Made by a program: the position numbers and the translations under genes. From assembly GCF_006738645.1 (NCBI RefSeq), contig NZ_AP019700.1:384001-448000 (forward strand): 64,000 bases of DNA. Direction: 5' to 3'. The number at the start of each line of letters is the position of its first letter. The stretch's first letter is position 1. Origin of the DNA: Stella humosa (GTDB lineage: Bacteria; Pseudomonadota; Alphaproteobacteria; ATCC43930; Allostellaceae). A model generated the notes under the pieces. The model saw only the letters and a program-made list of their open reading frames with translations, had not been told where the DNA came from and searched no databases. Below, piece after piece: positions 35,236 through 45,200 of the stretch.

Positions 35236-35256
35236 TTGCCGTCATAGTGGCGGCAA
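35236..35256. promoter_or_regulatory. Palindrome upstream of the isopropylmalate-dehydrogenase paralogue
   Basis: TTGCCGTCA-TAG-TGGCGGCAA: two nine-base arms matching at eight of nine positions, 57 bases before the start codon at 35313. It lies in the 213-base gap between mlaA and the dehydrogenase, which otherwise contains no gene. The position suits an operator for the plus-strand gene or, less likely, for the divergent mlaA promoter. Confidence 0.45.
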
Positions 35257-35312
35257 TGAGACGAGGCACCGCGATGGCGGTCGGACCCTGTCCTGGATGG
35301 AGGAAAGCCGGC

Positions 35313-36392
35313 ATGAGCGATCTCAACATCTGTGTCCTTCCGGGCGACGGCATCGGCGTCGAGGTGATGGGCGCTGCCCGGGCCGTGCTGTCTACGCTGG
35401 AAAAGCGGTTCGGGTTCCGGCTGGCGGCCGAGGAGCATCCGGGCGGGGCCGCCTACTGGCGCGAGACCGGGCGCGAGATGCCCCAGGGCGCGTGGGAGGC
35501 AGCGCGCAGCGCCGATGCCATCCTGTTCGGCTCCATGGGCCTGCCCGACGTGCGCTACCCCGACGGCACCGAGATCGCCCCGCACCTGAAGATGCGCGTC
35601 GATTTCGACCTGTTCGCGGGCGTCCGGCCGATCCGCCGGCTGCCCAACACACCGGCCGTGCTGGCCAGCCCGCGCGCGGCCGACATCGACCTCGTCATCA
35701 TCCGCGAGCTGACCGAGGGGCTGTTCGCCTCGCGCGGCAAGGGCGTCGTGATCGACGACCGCGAGGCCCGCGACACCCTGGTGATCACGCGCGCCACGTC
35801 CGAGAAGCTGTTCGACTTCGCCTTCGACCTCGCCCGCCGGCGCAAGGCCAAGGGCAGCGCCGGCCTCGTCACCTGCGTCGACAAGGCCAACGTCTTCGTG
35901 TCCATGGCCTTCTTCCGCAAGATCTTCGACGAGCGGGCGCGGAACTTCCCCGACGTGGAAGCGCGCCACCACTATGTCGACGCGGCCGCCCTCGACCTCG
36001 TGCGCAAGCCATGGGTGTTCGACGTCATGGTGATGGAGAACATGTATGCCGACATCCTGTCCGACGTGGGCGGCGGCATCGTCGGCGGCATGGGCCTGGC
36101 GCCATCGGCCGAGATCGGGCTGGAGCATGCCCTGTTCCAGCCGGCCCATGGCAGCGCGCCCGACATCGCCGGCCAGGGGCTGGCCAACCCCACCGCGATG
36201 CTGCTGTCGACCGCGATGATGCTGGAATGGCTGGGCCACCGCCATGGCCGCGAGCGCCTGGTCGAGGCGGCCGACGCGCTGGATGCGGCGGTCGAGCGGG
36301 CGTTCGCCGAGGGGGCGGCCTTCCCGGCGGAAATCGGCGGGCCGCATGGAACCGCTGAGGTCACCCGGGCGGTGATGGATCGTATCGCCTGA
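35313..36392 (+). CDS. Isocitrate/isopropylmalate dehydrogenase family enzyme
   Basis: A 359-residue NAD(P)-dependent beta-decarboxylating dehydrogenase. It has the opening VLPGDGIGVEVM, the substrate loop with IIRELTEGLFASRGKG, VTCVDKANVF with the catalytic lysine and asparagine, YVDAAALDLVRKPWVFDVMV, the metal-binding NMYADILSDVGGGIVGGMG, and the HGSAPDIAGQGLANPTAM cofactor loop. True LeuB, tartrate dehydrogenase and homoisocitrate dehydrogenase share these motifs. The short loop and TEGLFASRG in place of the LeuB-type GGIYFG motif make a non-leucine substrate such as tartrate/malate-like acids more likely. It stands alone, without leuCD. A GGAGG site precedes the ATG. Confidence 0.88.
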   Translation: MSDLNICVLPGDGIGVEVMGAARAVLSTLEKRFGFRLAAEEHPGGAAYWRETGREMPQGAWEAARSADAILFGSMGLPDVRYPDGTEIAPHLKMRVDFDLFAGVRPIRRLPNTPAVLASPRAADIDLVIIRELTEGLFASRGKGVVIDDREARDTLVITRATSEKLFDFAFDLARRRKAKGSAGLVTCVDKANVFVSMAFFRKIFDERARNFPDVEARHHYVDAAALDLVRKPWVFDVMVMENMYADILSDVGGGIVGGMGLAPSAEIGLEHALFQPAHGSAPDIAGQGLANPTAMLLSTAMMLEWLGHRHGRERLVEAADALDAAVERAFAEGAAFPAEIGGPHGTAEVTRAVMDRIA

Positions 36393-36428
36393 CTGATTCC
36401 CCGTCCTTCAGATAGAGCCCCGAGGATC

Positions 36429-38879
36429 ATGGCCAAGCTCACCGCCGATCAGCTCTATTCCGCGACCGACCCGGCCGCCATCCCGTTCGACAGCACGGCC
36501 GATGCGGCACCCCTGACCGGCCTGGTCGGACAGGAACGCGCGCTGGAGGCGATCGAGTTCGCCATCGGCATGCGCCGCGACGGCTACAACCTGTTCGTCC
36601 TGGGGCCGGCCGGCACCGGCAAGCACACGCTGATCCAGCATCTGCTGACGACCCAGGCGGCGGCCGACCCGGTGCCGCCCGACTGGGCCTATGTCCATAA
36701 CTTCGAGAATCCGAGCCAGCCGCGCGCGCTGCGCCTGCCGCCCGGCCGGGCGGCGCCGCTGGCGGCCGCGATGCGCCGGCTGGTGCAGGAGCTGCGCGCG
36801 ACCCTGCCGGCCGCCTTCGAGAGCGACGACTATCGCCAGCGGCGCGAGGTGGTGGACGAGCAGTTCAAGCAGCGCCAGGAGCGCGCCTTCGTCGACCTGT
36901 CGGAGCGCGCGCAGAAGGAGGACGTGGCGCTGGTGCGCACGCCCAACGGCCTGGCGTTGGCGCCCGCGCGCGACGGCGAGGTGATGGCGCCCGATGTCTT
37001 CAAGGCCCTGCCCCAGCCCGACCAGGACCGGCTGAAGGCCGCCATCGAGCGCTTCCAGGAGGAGTTGCAGGCGATCGTCCGACGCCTGCCGGACTGGGAG
37101 CGCGAGCATCGCGAGCTGGTCCGCCAGCTCAACCGCGACGTCACCCGCTTTGCCGTCGCCCACCTGATCGAGGAGATGCGCAAGGGCTTCCTCGACCTGA
37201 CCGCGGTGCAGGCGTTCCTGGACGCGGTCGAGCGCGACATCATGGACCATGCCGAGGACTTCCTGCCCAAGCCGCAGCAGGGGCCGGAGGCGATGATGGG
37301 CGTCCTGGCGGGCGGGGCCGGCGGCGAGCCCGCCTCCGGCCGGCGCTACCAGGTGAATGTCTTCGTCGACCAGACCGGGGCCACCGGCGCGCCCGTCGTC
37401 TACGAGGACCACCCGACCCACCCGACGCTGGTCGGCCGGATCGAGCACCAGGCGCGCTTCGGCGCGCTCGTGACCGACTTCAACCTGATGAAGCCGGGCG
37501 CCCTGCATGCCGCCAATGGCGGCTACCTGGTCTTGGACGCCTACCGGGTGCTGGCCAACGGCTTTGCCTGGGAAAGCCTGAAGCGGGCGCTGGCCGCCCG
37601 GCGGGTGAAGCTGGAATCGCTGGAGGCGATGCTCAGCATGACCTCCACCGTGCTCCTGGAGCCGGAGCCCATTCCGCTCGATATCAAGGTCGTGCTGATC
37701 GGGCCGCCGCAGCTCTACTACATGCTGGCGGCCAACGACCCCGACTTCGGCAAGCTGTTCAAGGTCGGCGCCGATTTCGACGACCGCATGGCGCGCGACG
37801 GCGGCAATACCGGCCTCTATGCCCGGCTGATCGCGGCCAGCGCCGTGCGCGCCGGCATCCGCCCGGTCGACCGCACCGGCATGGCCCGCCTGATCGACCA
37901 TTCGGCGCGCATGACCGGCGATTCCGAGCGGCTGTCGCTGCGCGTGCGCATCCTGGAGGACCTGATGCAGGAGGCCGACTGGCAGGCCGGCCGCGCCGGC
38001 TCGCCCACGGTCGATGCCGCCGCCGTGCAGCGCGCGATCGATGCCCAGCGCCGCCGCGACGACCGGCTCTATTCCCGCGCGCTGGAGGAGATGCGGCGCG
38101 GGACCTACTTGGTGGAGACGACGGGCACGGCCGTGGGCCAGATCAACGGGCTGGCCGTGCAGAGCATCGGGGGCTTTTCCTTCGGGCTGCCCAGCCGCAT
38201 CACCGCGCGCGTTCGCCTGGGCAATGGCGAGGTGCGCGACATCGAGCGCGAGTCCGAGCTGGGCGGGTCACTGCACACCAAGGGCGTGCTGATCCTGACC
38301 GGCTTCCTCGGCAGCCGCTTCGGCCTCAACCGCCGGCTGGCCCTGGCGGCCACGCTGGTCTTCGAGCAGTCCTATGGCGGGGTCGACGGCGATAGCGCGT
38401 CCTCGACCGAGCTCTACGCCCTGCTGTCGGCCCTGTCGGAGATCCCGCTCAAGCAGTCGATCGCCGTCACCGGGTCGGTCGACCAGCGCGGCCGGGTGCA
38501 GCCGATCGGCGGCGTCAACGAGAAGGTCGAGGGCTTCTTCGACGTCTGCGCCGCGCGCGGGCTGACGGGCGAGCAGGGGGTGATGATCCCGTCCACCAAC
38601 GTCAAGAACCTGATGGTCCGCCCCGACGTGGCCCGGGCGGTGGCCGAGGGCCGCTTCCATGTCTGGTCGGTGGCGACGGTCGACGAGGGCATCGAGATCC
38701 TGACGGGCGTGCCGGCGGGCGAGGCGGACGCCGGGGGCAACTGGCCGCCCGGCACCGTCAACCATGCCGTCGCCCGCCGCCTCGCCCGCTTCGCCGACCG
38801 GGCGGAGGCGGCCCGCCCGCCGGCGCGCGGGCCGGGCTCGGTGGGAAGGGAGCATCGCCATGGTCGCCGAGATGGATGA
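36429..38879 (+). CDS. Lon-like ATP-dependent protease (LonB/AAA_32 type)
   Basis: An 816-residue cytosolic protease combining an ATPase module and a Lon-type peptidase. Walker A is GPAGTGKH (residues 59-66). A long helical insertion (about 130-270) follows, as in the archaeal-LonB-like and YcbZ-like families. The protease domain is at the C-terminus, with the Ser-Lys dyad S656 (GDSASSTE) and K699 (GGVNEKVEGF) and the SIAVTGSVDQRGRVQPIGGV block. It lacks the LAN domain of classical Lon. Its 3' end overlaps a Usp-like gene by 20 bases. Confidence 0.93.
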   Translation: MAKLTADQLYSATDPAAIPFDSTADAAPLTGLVGQERALEAIEFAIGMRRDGYNLFVLGPAGTGKHTLIQHLLTTQAAADPVPPDWAYVHNFENPSQPRALRLPPGRAAPLAAAMRRLVQELRATLPAAFESDDYRQRREVVDEQFKQRQERAFVDLSERAQKEDVALVRTPNGLALAPARDGEVMAPDVFKALPQPDQDRLKAAIERFQEELQAIVRRLPDWEREHRELVRQLNRDVTRFAVAHLIEEMRKGFLDLTAVQAFLDAVERDIMDHAEDFLPKPQQGPEAMMGVLAGGAGGEPASGRRYQVNVFVDQTGATGAPVVYEDHPTHPTLVGRIEHQARFGALVTDFNLMKPGALHAANGGYLVLDAYRVLANGFAWESLKRALAARRVKLESLEAMLSMTSTVLLEPEPIPLDIKVVLIGPPQLYYMLAANDPDFGKLFKVGADFDDRMARDGGNTGLYARLIAASAVRAGIRPVDRTGMARLIDHSARMTGDSERLSLRVRILEDLMQEADWQAGRAGSPTVDAAAVQRAIDAQRRRDDRLYSRALEEMRRGTYLVETTGTAVGQINGLAVQSIGGFSFGLPSRITARVRLGNGEVRDIERESELGGSLHTKGVLILTGFLGSRFGLNRRLALAATLVFEQSYGGVDGDSASSTELYALLSALSEIPLKQSIAVTGSVDQRGRVQPIGGVNEKVEGFFDVCAARGLTGEQGVMIPSTNVKNLMVRPDVARAVAEGRFHVWSVATVDEGIEILTGVPAGEADAGGNWPPGTVNHAVARRLARFADRAEAARPPARGPGSVGREHRHGRRDG

Positions 38880-39687
38880 CGTGCCGGCCTTCACGGTCGG
38901 CCGGGTGGTGGTGGCGCTGGATGCCCAGTGCGACCATGGGGCTGCCATCGCCACGGCGTGCGAATTCGCCGGCCGCTGGCGCTGCGCGGTGGCCGGCGTC
39001 TTCGTCGTCGGTGCCGACCTCGTCCATCTGAGCGGGCTGCCCGGCGTGCGCCAGGTCTGCCTGTCCTCGGGCGTGGGCCAGGCGCTGCCGGGCGGCGACC
39101 TCGCGGCCGACATCGCCGCCCTGGAGGCCCGTGCCCGCCGCGCCCTGGCGGCCGCCGCCGACCGCATCGGCCAGCAATCCACCTTCAGCGTCGCGCGCGG
39201 CGGCCTGGCGGCCGAGGGCGTGGATCTTGCGGGAGACGATCTGCTGATCGTTGAGGCGACGGTGCGACCCTTCGGCGGCAGCTTCGCTTTCGAGACGCGC
39301 TGGCGCCAAGTGGCGGCCGCCGCGCGCCATGCGGTTCTACTGCGGCGGCGGCGGTCCATGGCGGCCGGAACCGTCGCCTGCCTGCATGACGGCTCGGCCG
39401 CGTCCGGCCGGGCGCTGGCCGCCGCGGCCGGCCTGGCCGATGATCGCGGCCAGCCGCTGGCCGTCCTGCTGGCGCCCGACCTGCCGGCCGGGGCAGAGGC
39501 GGGATTGTCCTCGGCGCTGGCCGGCCGCCGCCCGCCCGCCCGCATCCAGCGCGTCGGCCCGGGCGGCGATGCTGCCTGGGTGCGTGCTGGCGCGGCACTT
39601 CGGCCAGCCCTCATCGTCGTTGCCGCGGACCTGTCGACCGATCGCTGGGCCGGAGTGCCGGAAGCGGACGTGCTGCTGGTTCGCTGA
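38860..39687 (+). CDS. Tandem Usp-like protein downstream of the Lon-like protease
   Basis: A 275-residue protein that looks like two degenerate universal-stress-protein folds. The first half starts GRVVVALDAQCDHGAAIATA and ends DDLLIVEATV; the second starts AGTVACLHDGSAASGRALAA and ends ALIVVAADLSTD. The ATP-binding glycine loop of UspA is absent. The gene begins inside the Lon-like reading frame (20-base overlap, ribosome site GGAAGGGAG), so translation is probably coupled. Function is unknown; a stress-linked adaptor or regulator of the protease is a guess. Confidence 0.72.
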   Translation: MVAEMDDVPAFTVGRVVVALDAQCDHGAAIATACEFAGRWRCAVAGVFVVGADLVHLSGLPGVRQVCLSSGVGQALPGGDLAADIAALEARARRALAAAADRIGQQSTFSVARGGLAAEGVDLAGDDLLIVEATVRPFGGSFAFETRWRQVAAAARHAVLLRRRRSMAAGTVACLHDGSAASGRALAAAAGLADDRGQPLAVLLAPDLPAGAEAGLSSALAGRRPPARIQRVGPGGDAAWVRAGAALRPALIVVAADLSTDRWAGVPEADVLLVR

Positions 39688-39704
39688 CGACGCTGCCGCG
39701 CCGG

Positions 39705-40529
39705 TCAGTTCGGCTCGGTGCGACGGCGATAGATCTCCAGCAGCTTCTCGCCGGCCAGGCAGTCGACCCGGCCCTCGGCATCGAACATCGGCCGCTCGGG
39801 ATAGAGCTGGGCGTGCTGCACGGTGGGCATCCGTCCGGCGATCTCCAGCACCAGCTTGCGCTTCACCGCCGCAGCGAAGCTCTCGAAATCCTCGGCCACG
39901 ATGTAGAACGCGCCGGGGCCGCCGATGACGCAGTCGCGATAGTAGAGGTCGAGTTCCTTCAGGTTCGGCAGGCCCCAGGTGAACTGGCGCTCGTTGATGA
40001 TCGGCAGGCCGTTGATGACGATGCCGGCCGCCACCGCCCGATCGCGGGCCGGCACCACCGGCGCGCCGTCATTGTTGGGGCCGTCGCCCGACAGGTCGAT
40101 GACCCGGCGCGTGCCCTCGTAGCGCCGGCCGAAATGCGGCACGGCGAAATCGATGGCGGCCGCGATGGAGGTGCGGCGGCCGCGCAGCACCGGCTCGGAT
40201 GCCAGACGGTCGGCAAATGCCGTGGCCGAGCCGGCGTCGGCCACCACCTGCCAGTCGAGCACCACGCGGCTCTCGTGCTGGCTGGCCCATTCGAAATAGA
40301 GGACGGCGATGCGGCCGACCATGCCCGAGCGGATGGCCCGCACCACCTCGGGGTCGCGAAATGCCGCGACATAGCCCTCGCGCTGCAGGCGGGCCTCGAC
40401 CGCGTCGACGCTGCCCGACACGTCGACCGCCAGCACCAGCTCCAGGTCGACCGGCTCGCCCGCCGCGCGCGCCAGGTCGCCCCAGGACAGGGCCAGCAGG
40501 ATGGCCGCGATGATGCCGCTGAGGCGCAA
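39705..40529 (-). CDS. DUF1194 exported VWA-like protein
   Basis: A 274-residue protein with a signal peptide (LSGIIAAILLALSWGDLARA, cleavage near ARAAG). The DUF1194 hallmarks are VDLELVLAVDVSGSVD (metal-site DVSGS), LQREGYVAAFRDPEVVRAI, VIDLSGDGPNNDGAPV and INGLPIINE. The fold is VWA-like and the protein is probably periplasmic. Function is unknown. It is convergent with the Usp-like gene and divergent from the CMD/hydrolase pair. Confidence 0.9.
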   Translation of the reverse strand: MRLSGIIAAILLALSWGDLARAAGEPVDLELVLAVDVSGSVDAVEARLQREGYVAAFRDPEVVRAIRSGMVGRIAVLYFEWASQHESRVVLDWQVVADAGSATAFADRLASEPVLRGRRTSIAAAIDFAVPHFGRRYEGTRRVIDLSGDGPNNDGAPVVPARDRAVAAGIVINGLPIINERQFTWGLPNLKELDLYYRDCVIGGPGAFYIVAEDFESFAAAVKRKLVLEIAGRMPTVQHAQLYPERPMFDAEGRVDCLAGEKLLEIYRRRTEPN

Positions 40530-40674
40530 GCGCCGGGCTCCTTCGGACGGAACGGCGGAAGCCGCAGTCTAGCGCCGATTCCGGCCCGGCTGGCAAGGCG
40601 TTGCCCATCGCCCGGACAATCGTGCTAGCCTCGAATGCATTCTATTCCCCATCCCTGACCCAGGTTCCTTGACG

Positions 40675-41229
40675 ATGAATCCCCGTATCCCCCTGGTCGG
40701 GCCGGAAGGCCTCGACGCGGACCAGAAGCGTGTCTTCGATGCCATCGCCGGCAGCCGCGGCCACGTCGTCGGGCCCTTCCTCGGCCTGCTGCACAGCCCG
40801 GAGCTGGCCGACCGGGTGCAGAACCTGGGCGCCTTCCTGCGCTACCGCACGCGGCTTGGCGCCCGCCTGTCGGAGCTGGCGATCCTCGTCACCTCGCGCG
40901 CCTATTCCTGCCAGTTCGAATGGTTCGCGCACGAGAAGCACGCGCGCGAGGCGGGCCTGCCCGACGGCGTGATCGAGGCGATCCGTGTCGGCCGCCGGCC
41001 GGACCCGATGCTGCCCGACGAGGCGGCCGTGCACGACTATGCCCAGGAGCTGCTGGAGAAGCGCCAGGTGTCGGACGACACCCATGCGCGCGCGACGGCC
41101 GCCTTCGGCGTGCCGGGCGTGGTCGAGCTGACGGCGCTGGTCGGCTACTACACGCTGCTGGCCATGACGCTGAACGCCCACCGCATCGGCCCGCCGAACG
41201 GCGAGGCACCGCTGCCGGTCGCCCCGTGA
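40675..41229 (+). CDS. Carboxymuconolactone decarboxylase (AhpD-fold) family protein
   Basis: A 184-residue all-helical protein. The CMD core reads LGARLSELAILVTSRAYSCQ then FEWFAHEKHAREAGLPDGVI, with the conserved Glu, His and a single Cys; the AhpD CxxC redox pair is absent, so peroxidase-like activity is unlikely. The end VELTALVGYYTLLAMTLNAH is typical. Substrate unknown. The start is ATG 40675 (TTG 40669 is in frame). Its stop overlaps the hydrolase start (GTGA), so the two probably act in one catabolic step series. Confidence 0.88.
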   Translation: MNPRIPLVGPEGLDADQKRVFDAIAGSRGHVVGPFLGLLHSPELADRVQNLGAFLRYRTRLGARLSELAILVTSRAYSCQFEWFAHEKHAREAGLPDGVIEAIRVGRRPDPMLPDEAAVHDYAQELLEKRQVSDDTHARATAAFGVPGVVELTALVGYYTLLAMTLNAHRIGPPNGEAPLPVAP

Positions 41230-42104
41230 GCGGCCCCGCATCCGCGGCCGCCGACCCGGCGGCGCCCGGTCCGGCAGCCCTGGTCGCCGCGATCGAGGCC
41301 AAGGCCGAGCGGCTGACGACGCCGTGCGGCGACGGCGAGATGGTCTGGCACCGCTGGGGTTCCGGGCCGCTGCTGGTGCTGTTCCATGGCGGCTTCGGCT
41401 CCTGGACGCACTGGCTGCGCAATGTCGAGGAACTGGCCCGGCACTATACGGTGCTGGCGGCCGACCTGCCCGGGCTGGGGGATTCGGCCCTGGCGCCCGA
41501 GCCCTATGACGGCTGGACCATCGCGCGCATCTGCGCCGACGGGCTGGAGCGGCTGGTGCCGGCGGGCGAGCGCTTCGACCTGGTCGGCTTCTCCTTCGGC
41601 GGCGTCATCGGCGGGCCGACGGCAGTCCTGATGGGCGACCGGGTGAAGTCCTTCACCTTCGTGGGGTCCGGCGGCACCGGCGCCCGGCGACGGACGCTGG
41701 AGCTGAAGTCGTGGCGCCAGCTACCCGACCCGGCCGAGCAGGACGCCATCCACCGCGAGAACCTGGCGATCCTGATGCTGGCCGATCCCGACAGCATCGA
41801 CGACCTGGCCGCCTATCTCCAGGCCGGCAACGCCCGGCGTGGCCGCACCAAGAGCCGGCCCATCTCGATGTCGCAGATCCTGCTGGACGCGCTGCCGCGG
41901 GTGCAGGCGCCGGTTGCCGCCATCTTCGGCGAGCTGGACGCGACGGCCCATCCCTGGCTGCACGAGCGCGAGGAGAAGCTGCGTGCGTTGCGGCCGGAGC
42001 TGGTTTTCCGGGTGATCCCGAAGGCTGGCCACTGGGTGCAGTTCGAGGCGCCGGAGCGCTTCAACGCCGAACTGCTGGACCTGCTGGCGGCCCGCGGGCA
42101 GTAA
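41226..42104 (+). CDS. Alpha/beta hydrolase
   Basis: A 292-residue serine hydrolase. The oxyanion strand is LLVLFHGGFGSWTHW, the nucleophile elbow is GFSFGG (S123), and a C-terminal catalytic histidine lies in KAGHWVQFE, with a candidate acid in FGELDATAHP. It resembles meta-cleavage-product hydrolases and esterases acting on small acyl compounds. It starts at GTG 41226, four bases overlapping the CMD gene, and this pairing is common in aromatic-degradation operons. The substrate is not predictable. Confidence 0.88.
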   Translation: MSGPASAAADPAAPGPAALVAAIEAKAERLTTPCGDGEMVWHRWGSGPLLVLFHGGFGSWTHWLRNVEELARHYTVLAADLPGLGDSALAPEPYDGWTIARICADGLERLVPAGERFDLVGFSFGGVIGGPTAVLMGDRVKSFTFVGSGGTGARRRTLELKSWRQLPDPAEQDAIHRENLAILMLADPDSIDDLAAYLQAGNARRGRTKSRPISMSQILLDALPRVQAPVAAIFGELDATAHPWLHEREEKLRALRPELVFRVIPKAGHWVQFEAPERFNAELLDLLAARGQ

Positions 42105-42204
42105 GGGCGGACAACCGCGCGGGCGGGCCAACGCCGCCCGCGCGGCTCGACAGGCATCCGGACTTGGCCACATGCTTCCGGTTGAATTTTCGGAGGCGTT
42201 TATC

Positions 42205-45200
42205 GTGGACGAAACCGGCAACGCGACGGCGGCCGAGCCGCTTTCCATCTTTCGCAGCGACCTGCCGCTTGCCGCCAAGCTGGAGCGCGCGCGCACCGAA
42301 CTGCTCGACCTGTCGGCCCGCAACCGGCTGCTGAACGTCCCCCGCTCGTCGCGCAGCGCACGCACGATCGAGGTGGTGGACGAGCGGTCGGCCGAGGTCT
42401 TTCGCCTGCTGGTGCGGGACGGCCGCGCGCTCAACTTCGCCGCCGGCCGCGGTGCCGCGAGCGAAGATGGCGACGAAGTGGCCCCCGAAACGGAGACGGC
42501 AGCCGACCTGGCCCAGCCCGAGGACGAAGGCACCGACGAGCGCGGCGTGCAGCGCCGCCATGCCGACACCCGCCTGCAGACGCGGCTGACCTCGGCCGGG
42601 TTGCAGAAGCGCCTGCTCGACCTCTATTTCGATGCCCGCACGCTGGAGGAGGAACAGGGCGTCAACATCCTGTTCCTGGCGCTGGGCAGCCTGAAATGGA
42701 TCGATCCCGGCAATGCCACGCTGGAGCGCCGCGCGCCGCTGATCCTGGTGCCGGTGCGGCTGGAGCGCGGCACGGCCGGCGAGCGCTTCAAGCTGCGCTG
42801 GCGGCAGGAGGACCAGGCGGCCAACCTGTCGCTGGAAGCCTATCTCGACCGCGTCCACGCCCTGGCGATGCCGCCGCTGGAGCCGGGCGAGGATTTCGAC
42901 CCCGCCGCCTACCTGGCCGCGGTGGCCGCGGCGGTGTCGTCCAAGCCGGGCTGGGCCGTGCTGCCGGACGACATCGTGCTGGGCTTCTTCTCCTTCTCCA
43001 AGTTCCTGATGTATCGCGACCTCGACCCCGAGGTCTGGCCCGCGGACGGCAAGCTGACCGATCTGCCGCTGATCCGCGGGCTGCTGGCGGACGGGTTCGA
43101 GGCGGGGAGGCCGGGGATCCCAGAGGATGCCGCGATCGACCCGCACATCCCGCCCGCCCAGATGCTGCACATCGTCGACAGCGACAGCTCGCAGACGCTG
43201 GCCGTGCACGACGTCCGCGCCGGCCGCGACCTGATCATCCAGGGGCCGCCCGGCACCGGAAAGTCGCAGACCATCGCCAATATCATCGCCTCGGCTGTGG
43301 CGGACGGCCGGACGGTGCTGTTCGTGGCCGAGAAGATGGCGGCACTCGAGGTGGTGAAGCGCCGCCTCGACCAGGCCGGCGTGGGTGACGCCTGCCTGGA
43401 GCTGCACAGCAACAAGGCCAACAAGCGCGCTCTGCTGGACGAGTTGCGCCGTACCTGGGAACTGGGGGCGCCGGCGGGGGATGCCGGCGACGGCCTGAAC
43501 GCGCGGCTGGAAGCGGCTCGCGATCGGCTGAACGACCATGCCGCGCGCCTGCACCGGCCGCATCGGGTGGCCGGCATGACCCCTTACCAGGTGATTGGCG
43601 AGCTGACCCGCCTGGCGCAGGCGGGCCGTCGCCCGGCCGACCTGGTGCTGGAGCGGCCGGAATCCTGGTCGCCCGAGGACCGCCGCCAGCGCAGCGCCCT
43701 GCTGGCCGAACTGGCCGAGCGCGTGGCCGGGATCGGCCGGCCGCTCGACCATCCGTGGCACGGCGTCGGGCTGGAATCGGTGCTGCCGACCGAGGTCGAT
43801 CGCCTGCTCGGCCGCGTCGCCGACCTGCGCGCGCGCCTGGCGGTCCTGGTGGCCGACCAGGCGCTGCTGGCCGAGACGCTGGGCCATCCCCCGCCGCTCG
43901 GCCTGGGCGGGTTCGCGCCGCTGGCAGACCTGGCCCATCGCGTGGCGGGAGCGCCGCCGCTGGATGCCGAGGCACTTGCCGCCGGGGAGTGGGACACGCG
44001 CGCGGCGGACGTGGCGGCGCTGCTGCTGGCCGGTGCCGGGTATCGCCGCCACGTCGGTGAACTGGGCGCCCGGGTGCTGCCGGCGGCCTGGACTACGGAC
44101 CTGGGCGAGGCGCGCCGGCTGCTGGCCGACCTGCCGGAGGGGTTCGCGGCCGAGGGCTTCGACCGCATCCGCCGGCTGCACGACCTGCTGCCGCGCCTGC
44201 TGCAGGAAGCCGGCCGGCTTGCCCGGCTGTTGGGCCAGGACGGCGTGCCGGAGAGCTTCCTGGCCATCGACCGCGCGGCCAGCACCGCCCAGCGCGTGGC
44301 GGTCGCCCCGGAGGCCAGCCCGGAGGCGTTCAACGCCGCGGTCTGGGACCATGGGGTGGACCAGGCGGCGGACCTGGTGGAAGCGGTGGCGGCCCTGGAC
44401 GACGCACGCCGGGCTGCCGGCGATCGGGTGGTCGAGGCCGCCTGGTCGACCGAGCTGGCCGCCGCCCGGCAGACGCTGGCCGTCCACGGCACCAGCTTCC
44501 TGCGCACGCTGAACGGCGACTGGCGGCGCGCCAGCCGGCTGGTGAAGTCGGTGCTGCGCGAGCCCGAGGCGGGCTTGCCGGAACAGCTCGCGCTGCTCGA
44601 CACGGTGATCGCCGGGCAGGCGGCGATGGCCCGCATCCGCGACGGCGAGGCATTCGGGCGGGCCGCCTTCGGCGCCCATTGGCGCGGCGACCGGTCGGCC
44701 GCGGCCCCCTTGCAGGCGCTCGTCGACTGGATGCGCAGCCTGCGGGGCCTGGGGGCGGAGCCGCGGCTGATCGCGGCCCGGCCGCTCGATCGCGGCGCGG
44801 TCGGCGTGGTGGCCGATCGCGTGCGCACCCTGCTGGACGAGGCGCTGCCCCTGCTACGCGACCTGTGGGCCGATCTGGGCACGCAGCCCGACTTTGTGTT
44901 CGCCGAGGCGATCGATGCCGGCCGCGCCGACCCGGTCCGGGTGATGGAGCAGTGCAGCCGGCTGGCGGCGGCCGACGCCGACTGCCGCGCGATCATGGCA
45001 GGGGCGCCGGGCGGCCGGGCCGACCGGCTGGCGGTGCTGGACCGGGTGATCGACGGCCAGGTGGCCGCCCGGTCGATCGCCGCGGGCGAGGCGCTGGGCC
45101 GGGCCTGCTTCGGCCAGGCCTGGGCCGGGCCGCAATCCGACTGGCCGGCGCTGGCCGGCGCGCACGATTGGATCGCCGCCAACCCCGACATCCGCCACCT

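Noticed and set aside
35100-35312. Possible tRNA or small RNA gene in the 213-base gap
   Set aside because: No cloverleaf or TpsiC-like arm could be found; only the palindrome at 35236-35256 stands out.
39705-40529. MoxR-module VWA partner
   Set aside because: The protein matches DUF1194 with its own signal peptide and is far from moxR; no coupling is visible.
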